Assembly: GCA_002005505.1 (NCBI GenBank)
Contig: KV908537.1
Location: forward strand, 204,359-268,358
Length of the DNA stretch: 64,000 nt
Reading direction: 5' to 3'
From: Botryococcus braunii
Taxonomy: Eukaryota > Chlorophyta > Trebouxiophyceae
A program made the translations under genes and the position numbers. Numbering within the stretch: position 1 is the stretch's first letter; every line of letters starts with the position of its first letter. Under the pieces are notes generated by a model that ran no database searches, was not told the origin of the DNA, and saw only the letters and a list, made by a program, of their open reading frames with translations. Of this stretch, positions 59,154 through 64,000 are shown one piece after another.

Positions 59154-59835
59154 TACTCCCCCCCTTATTCCTGTGCGTCCCCGCGCAGAAGGCAGAGCGC
59201 AACAACAAACAGACAAGGCAAACAAAGGAACAGAAAGACCTTCCAACATGCGGAGACTCAGACTTAGACCTACGGGCAACCCGCCTCCCGTGTTGCCAGA
59301 CCCCAGCCGAATGCTGCGTATCGGGGTCCCCACCATAATGCAATAACAACAAGGATCAGGCATGACTAACAGAACAAAAGACAAAACACTGAAAGAAAAA
59401 CGAAAGTCCACATGATGAACAGCCAAAATGAGACACAAGGGCAGAGCTAAAAGTCCAGATGTCCAAAAGTCCAGAGTCCAAGGGGAGTCCAATTTCCACA
59501 TATAGTCCATTATTACGCCAGTATTGCACCATATTGATCAGGTGTGGTAGTGAAGTGAAAAGGCCATACACCTAATGTGCACAAAAATCTATCCAGGTAA
59601 GGGACCCATGGTCAACCCTACCGGGTAAGGCAGCCTTACCCTAGCCTATCCAAAGTCCATATGGCCATACAGAGAGACCCCTCCAAGGAGGGCCAACCGG
59701 TCGACGGGACCCTAAGGGTGGACCCTAGGAGTCGTGCCCTTGGGAGGCAATGGCGGGAGCCCGTGACTCTCTCTGTATTCTTCCACTTTCTTGTGGCAAC
59801 AACGCGTGACCTGTGCAAGTTATTTCCAGCTATCC
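59154..59835 (-). other. Gypsy 2 region after integrase
   Basis: Expected to hold the second half of integrase, but no DD-E continuation is readable in any frame. A 101-codon frame (59,941-59,636) has no recognisable motif. An internal deletion or replacement is likely. Confidence 0.5.
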
Positions 59836-62800
59836 TCATTTGGCTCGTTCGGATCGTACAGAGTGCGGCCGCGTTCGCCAGTGAGTGGCTTGTGATCCAC
59901 AATGCCACCACACCCGGGATCCACGATACATCCACACCCATGTCCTTAACAATTGTGCTAGAGTATAAGCATCAGCATTCATTGTTGTAGCAGCAAAATG
60001 AGCACACTTGCTAAGCCTATCCACAACAACCCAAATCGCATCATGTCCACTTGGGGTCTTTGGGAGGTTAGTAATAAAGTCCATAGACACACTTTGCCAC
60101 TTCCTTGCTGGTATTTGTAAGGGGTGAAGAAGACCAGCAGGCAAAGTATTCCGAGCCTTGACTCGTTGACAAGAGTCACAATGAGCAACATAGGCTTTGA
60201 CATCCTCATACATTCCCGGCCAATACCATTCCCTTGTTACAAGCTCGTACATGCGAGTTACTCCAGGGTGACCAACATGAGGTGGATCATGTAAAGCTTC
60301 CAAAATTCCACGTCGTAGGTTCTCCACGACAAGTTCCCCATCTTTCCTTTCCTCAAACAATGCAGGAACATATTTCCGTCCATTCCTCTCCCAAAAGCCT
60401 CCCTTTAGACTAACCTTCCTTCTATTCGCACGCGCTGCCAACCACGGATCGTATGTGTAAGCCTTCTCAAGTTTGCCAAGTAGGGATTCGTACCCATCGG
60501 TCTCGCGGGTAAGCTCACTCGGGCTGGCCAACCCGATTTGCTCCATCGTGCCGAGGGAGCTTGGGGTCTCGTGAGCGGGCCCCGGGAGCGTGACCTTGGG
60601 GACCTTGCGGGCCCGAGCTGTGAGGGTACCCTCGACATCCCGGCTGGAGGGGGTGAGGGAGTCCGGACTGGTGCGCCGACGCTTGCGCCGGAGGGCAGCC
60701 CCGGCCACAGCAGCCCCATTGTCCCTCCCCCCAGGTCCAGGGTGTTGAGTGAAGTGACACCTGGAGAGCGGATCCGCAATGTTGGTCTTGCCCGGTTCCC
60801 ATACCCATTCAATCTCAAACTCCTGCAGGCGCTCGGCCCACCGAGCCCTCCGAGGACTAAGCCCCACCTGTTGACCCAAGAAGGTGTTGCACTTGTGATC
60901 CGTCACCACCGTTACTGGCTTACCTAACAAATAACATCTCCATTCCGTGAGAGCATACACTACAGCCAATAACTCCCGTTCCGTGGCACTGTAGTTCCTC
61001 TCGCTTGCTCCCAACTTTTTACTGAAATACGCACAAACCTTCCCATCTTGAAATAGCACAGATCCCACGCCGTAATCGCATGCATCGCACACTACCTTAA
61101 ATGGCCGACGTACGTCCGGGAGTGTTAAGATAGGGGCACTTACCAAAGCTTCCTTTATGTTGTCAAATGCTTCCTGTTGTTCCTGTCCCCACTTCCAAGG
61201 TGCTTTTGCCCCAGAGAGAGCTGTCAATGGGGTTGCCAGGATACTGTAGTTCTGAATAAACTTTCGAAAGTAATTAGACAACCCAAGAAACCTCCTAACT
61301 TCCGTTACGTTTGTGGGCGTAGGCCACTCCTGCACCACCTTGACTTTATCCATATCCACTTCCAACCCATTTTCCCCAATGATGTGTCCCAAGTATTTCA
61401 ATTGTTTCTCAAAGAAAGAGCATTTGACAAGTTTTGCCAGGAGTTGATGTTCGCGTAGACGGGTGAAAACTCTGTCCAACTGCAGAAGGTGTTCCTCTTC
61501 CGTTTTGCTATAAATGAGCACATCATCCAAGTATACAACCAAAAAGCCTTCCCTTATAAAGTCGTGAAAAACCTCATTCATAAGCCGTTGAAATGTCGCG
61601 GGCGCGTTGGTCAAACCAAAGGGAAGTACAAGAAATTCGTACAAGCCAAAAGGGGTCCTGAAGGCAGTTTTAGGCACATCCTCCTTGCGAAGTCGCACTT
61701 GGTGGTACCCAGACAACAAGTCCAAGCTCGAAAACACCTTGGCTCCCTTAAGCCTATCCAACAGATCGTCAATTCTGGGGAGAGGGTACCTATCCGAGAT
61801 GGTAATTTTATTCAGGGGACGGTAGTCTATTACCATACGCAAACTTCCATCCTTCTTTCTAACAAACAAAACAGGTGATGCAAATGGTGAGCAACTTGGC
61901 CTGATCAATCCCAATTTTAACAACTCATCAACCGTTTTTTCGCATTCCGCAAGCTCACTTGGAGCAAGACGGTACGCGGGCCTATTGGGGGGCCGATGTC
62001 CTTCTTCCAAATTTATTGTGTGAAACACTTCCCGCTCCGGGGGTAACCCCGGGAGTTGTTTTGCAAACAAGTCCTCATTTGCAAGTAACAAGTCTTTCAG
62101 GGCCTGTGGCTTGCCTTCCAACATGTCATTTATTTGATGAGTGAAAGTCATACCGGCACTACTGGGGGGTTTTGTGACGACGGGGGTGTCGTCCATAGAT
62201 TTGTCGGTGTCCGCCAAGTCGGCCTCACTTGAGGCGTCCTCCCCGGTGATGTCCACCAGTTCAGCCTGCTCATTCACAAGCACAGTATACAAACAAACCT
62301 TCCAAACATCTTGTCCCTTCCATCCTTTTCCATTCCTATCCTTCCTTCCTTCCTTCCTCTCTTGTGCTTGTAAACCCCAAACAAGTTTTGGCCCCACTGG
62401 CAACGATGAATTTGCGTGTTTTAGGGTGACCCACTTCCCATTATGTCTAAATTGAGCAGCCTTTACACAAAAATCAATTGAGACTCCTCTTTCTTCCATC
62501 CAGTCCTGCCCCAAAATCATGTCTACCCCATCAATCATGGCAGGGCTTACAATGAAGTTGTGACGGGAAGTTATACCAGGCTTGAGTGTAAACGACACAT
62601 CTACCGTTCCTTTCGTATCGGACACACTTCCATCAGCAAGAGTCACGGATATGCATGCGGGTTTGTATCGCACCCCTAGCCCTTGCAAAGTATCACTTTT
62701 AATAAACGAATGAGATGCCCCACTATCAAACAACACTGAAAGGATTTTCCCCTTAACATTCGCCGGAAAGGTCATAGCTAGCGGAGAGTCAGTAGTAACA

Positions 62801-63141
62801 CTTCCCATGGTGAGTGTGGGTCTTGGGGGAACCACACAACATACAAAAGAGAATGGGTATACACTAGTTTGACCATTCATGTCCACCGCCTGTCCCTTCC
62901 TTCCTGAACACACTTCCACAATCCTTCCTTGCATACGGTGAGCATAGAGACTCTTACTTTTCCAAGTTTTCCTTCCCACAATGAAACAACAAGTGAGGGA
63001 CGGGTTGCACCTTTGTTCCCATAAAAACTTGGAAATCTCAGATTCAGCCTTCCTAACATTTGGCACCACAAGGTTCACCCCTTCCTTTCCCAAATTGGAG
63101 GCCACAAGAGAGTGCAAAACATGCAAGCAAGTGGCATCCAT
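59836..63141 (-). pseudogene. Gypsy 2 pol: protease, RT, RNase H, partial integrase
   Basis: About 1,100 codons. Order: protease VLFDSGASHSFIKSDTL (about residue 138), RT with ASPVLFVRKKDGSLRMVIDY, YPLPRIDDLLDRL, GLTNAPATFQ and YLDDVLIYS, RNase H with CDACDYGVGSVLFQ and NYSATERELLAVVYAL, and the integrase zinc domain HDPPHVGHPGVTRMYEL...CDSCQRVKARN. The integrase core begins with SMDFITNLP (first catalytic aspartate) and ADAYTLAQLL, then loses similarity, so the other two catalytic residues are missing. This is Ty3/gypsy order (integrase last). The element cannot integrate on its own. Confidence 0.9.
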
Positions 63142-63152
63142 GGCTTCAGAAT

Positions 63153-63992
63153 TTACTTTTGAGGATTATGCCCCGGCCCTTTTCCCTTCCAATGTGCTCC
63201 CCGGCCACCACGGCCCTTCCACTGCCCACCTCCAGCTTGATTAGAGGGGAAAGGAGGAGGTGGGGGCAATTGACTGTCGCGCCTGCTCTTCCTTTGCAAG
63301 TAGTCCCGCTTGGCCTGACATTGCCATTGCTCGTGACCAAAGCTTTTGCAGAAATAACACTGGCGCTCGGAGGGGACGCTTGTCCGAGAATCTAACTTCC
63401 CACCAACGTTGTGTCCGACGGCTCCAAGCACAGGCCCCTGGGTGAATCCCGGAAAGTATGCCGGCGTGCTTGTTGGAGTCCTCTTCACAACGTTGAGAAC
63501 CTTCCTTCCTTCCTGTCCCCTCAGCATCCCCCCTGATTTTAAGTTGCTTTCATATTGCACCACATAAGTGCACATTGAGTCGAGGCTTGTGAACCTGACA
63601 CCAGTTTGAGGGTTAACTGTGCAAGCAACTCTAATAGGAGCATTCAGGCCTTTGAGGAACATATATATTTTATCATTTTCGCAGATGTCATATTCGGTTT
63701 CTACATCACTCAACAAGGAAATAAACCTTTCTATGTATCTTTCAACGCTTTCTTGCCCTTGATAAACATGGTCTAATTTTTGCCGGGCAGCCATAACCAA
63801 ATCTGTAGAGTCGTATCGATTTCCCATAAAATTTTTAAAGTCTTCCCATGTTGGCTCTGTTTGACCTCCTTCCCTTTCCTTCCTTTTGAGGTATGTCCCC
63901 CAAACCTTTGTAGGTCGCTCCTCCATACATTGCAGCGCGACTGCCACCCACTTGTCCCTTGACACATTTGAAATGTTCACATATGATTCCAC
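63153..63992 (-). CDS. Gypsy 2 gag (5' end beyond the window)
   Basis: Encodes a capsid (TEPTWEDFKNFMGNRYDS, then FLKGLNAPIRVACTV) and one CYFCKSFGHEQWQC knuckle (CX2CX4HX4C), then a basic G/R/K tail ending at a TAA near 63,154. Pol lies in the -1 frame, with only about ten nucleotides of overlap between the pol-frame TAA upstream and the gag stop, so gag-pol expression would need a frameshift there. The true start is probably outside the window. Confidence 0.8.
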   Translation of the reverse strand: MESYVNISNVSRDKWVAVALQCMEERPTKVWGTYLKRKEREGGQTEPTWEDFKNFMGNRYDSTDLVMAARQKLDHVYQGQESVERYIERFISLLSDVETEYDICENDKIYMFLKGLNAPIRVACTVNPQTGVRFTSLDSMCTYVVQYESNLKSGGMLRGQEGRKVLNVVKRTPTSTPAYFPGFTQGPVLGAVGHNVGGKLDSRTSVPSERQCYFCKSFGHEQWQCQAKRDYLQRKSRRDSQLPPPPPFPSNQAGGGQWKGRGGRGAHWKGKGPGHNPQK

Positions 63993-64000
63993 CTTACTAG

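Overview
The window is eukaryotic nuclear DNA dominated by transposable elements. Reasons: split GT-AG genes, long dinucleotide microsatellites, LINE fragments, a hAT DNA transposon, Ty3/gypsy elements and at least four Ty1/copia families. A green-lineage alga (perhaps a charophyte) fits the copia-rich, microsatellite-rich texture and the one host-like gene, but this is a low-confidence inference. There is no bacterial signal (no operons, rRNA or CRISPR).

Layout. 1-8,976: mostly non-coding DNA with a compound microsatellite, a diverged local duplication, a tRNA-like SINE remnant and several dead LINE/endonuclease-retroelement pieces. 8,982-18,303: a complete copia element (family 1, minus strand; 5-bp target duplication CATCT) inserted in a LINE and itself carrying a hAT transposon (13,538-15,840; 8-bp target duplication). 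18,304-19,700: LINE remains and unassigned DNA. 19,715-24,597: a candidate multi-exon host gene for a membrane protein whose introns are full of (CA)n, (GA)n and (GT)n. 25,335-31,981 and 39,127-39,704: two degraded copies of copia family 3, in opposite orientation, meeting through their LTRs. 31,982-39,121: an intact copia element (family 2, minus strand, 1,800-aa polyprotein) nested in one of them. 39,705-44,439: a broken gypsy element containing a solo family 3 LTR. 44,440-58,700: family 3 copies nested in one another, with an intact family 4 copia element (50,610-57,845) inside. 58,700-64,000: a second gypsy element, minus strand, running off the window.

The nesting can be ordered from target-site duplications: family 2 into the plus-strand family 3 copy, gypsy 1 into the same copy, a family 3 LTR into gypsy 1, family 4 into family 3, and hAT into family 1. 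Two interrupted reading frames (family 1 across hAT, family 3 across family 4) remain in phase when the insertion is subtracted, so the hosts were coding-competent when hit, at least locally.

The most unusual observation concerns LTR architecture. All four copia families, with unrelated LTR sequences, carry an internal direct repeat (X' and X, about 133-240 bp), and in every case the downstream copy ends 23-30 nt before the LTR 3' end. In family 3 the downstream copy lacks a 108-nt GT...AG segment present in the upstream copy, so it looks spliced. In three families the upstream copy ends CAG|GT (donor-like) and the downstream copy ends CAG|G (acceptor-like). This suggests that part of each LTR is rewritten from a spliced 5' leader during reverse transcription. 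Families 1, 2 and 4 use a primer binding site matching the anticodon-loop end of a half initiator-Met tRNA, as in Drosophila copia; in families 1 and 3 the LTR terminus also carries the sense copy of that tRNA segment, forming a hairpin with the binding site.
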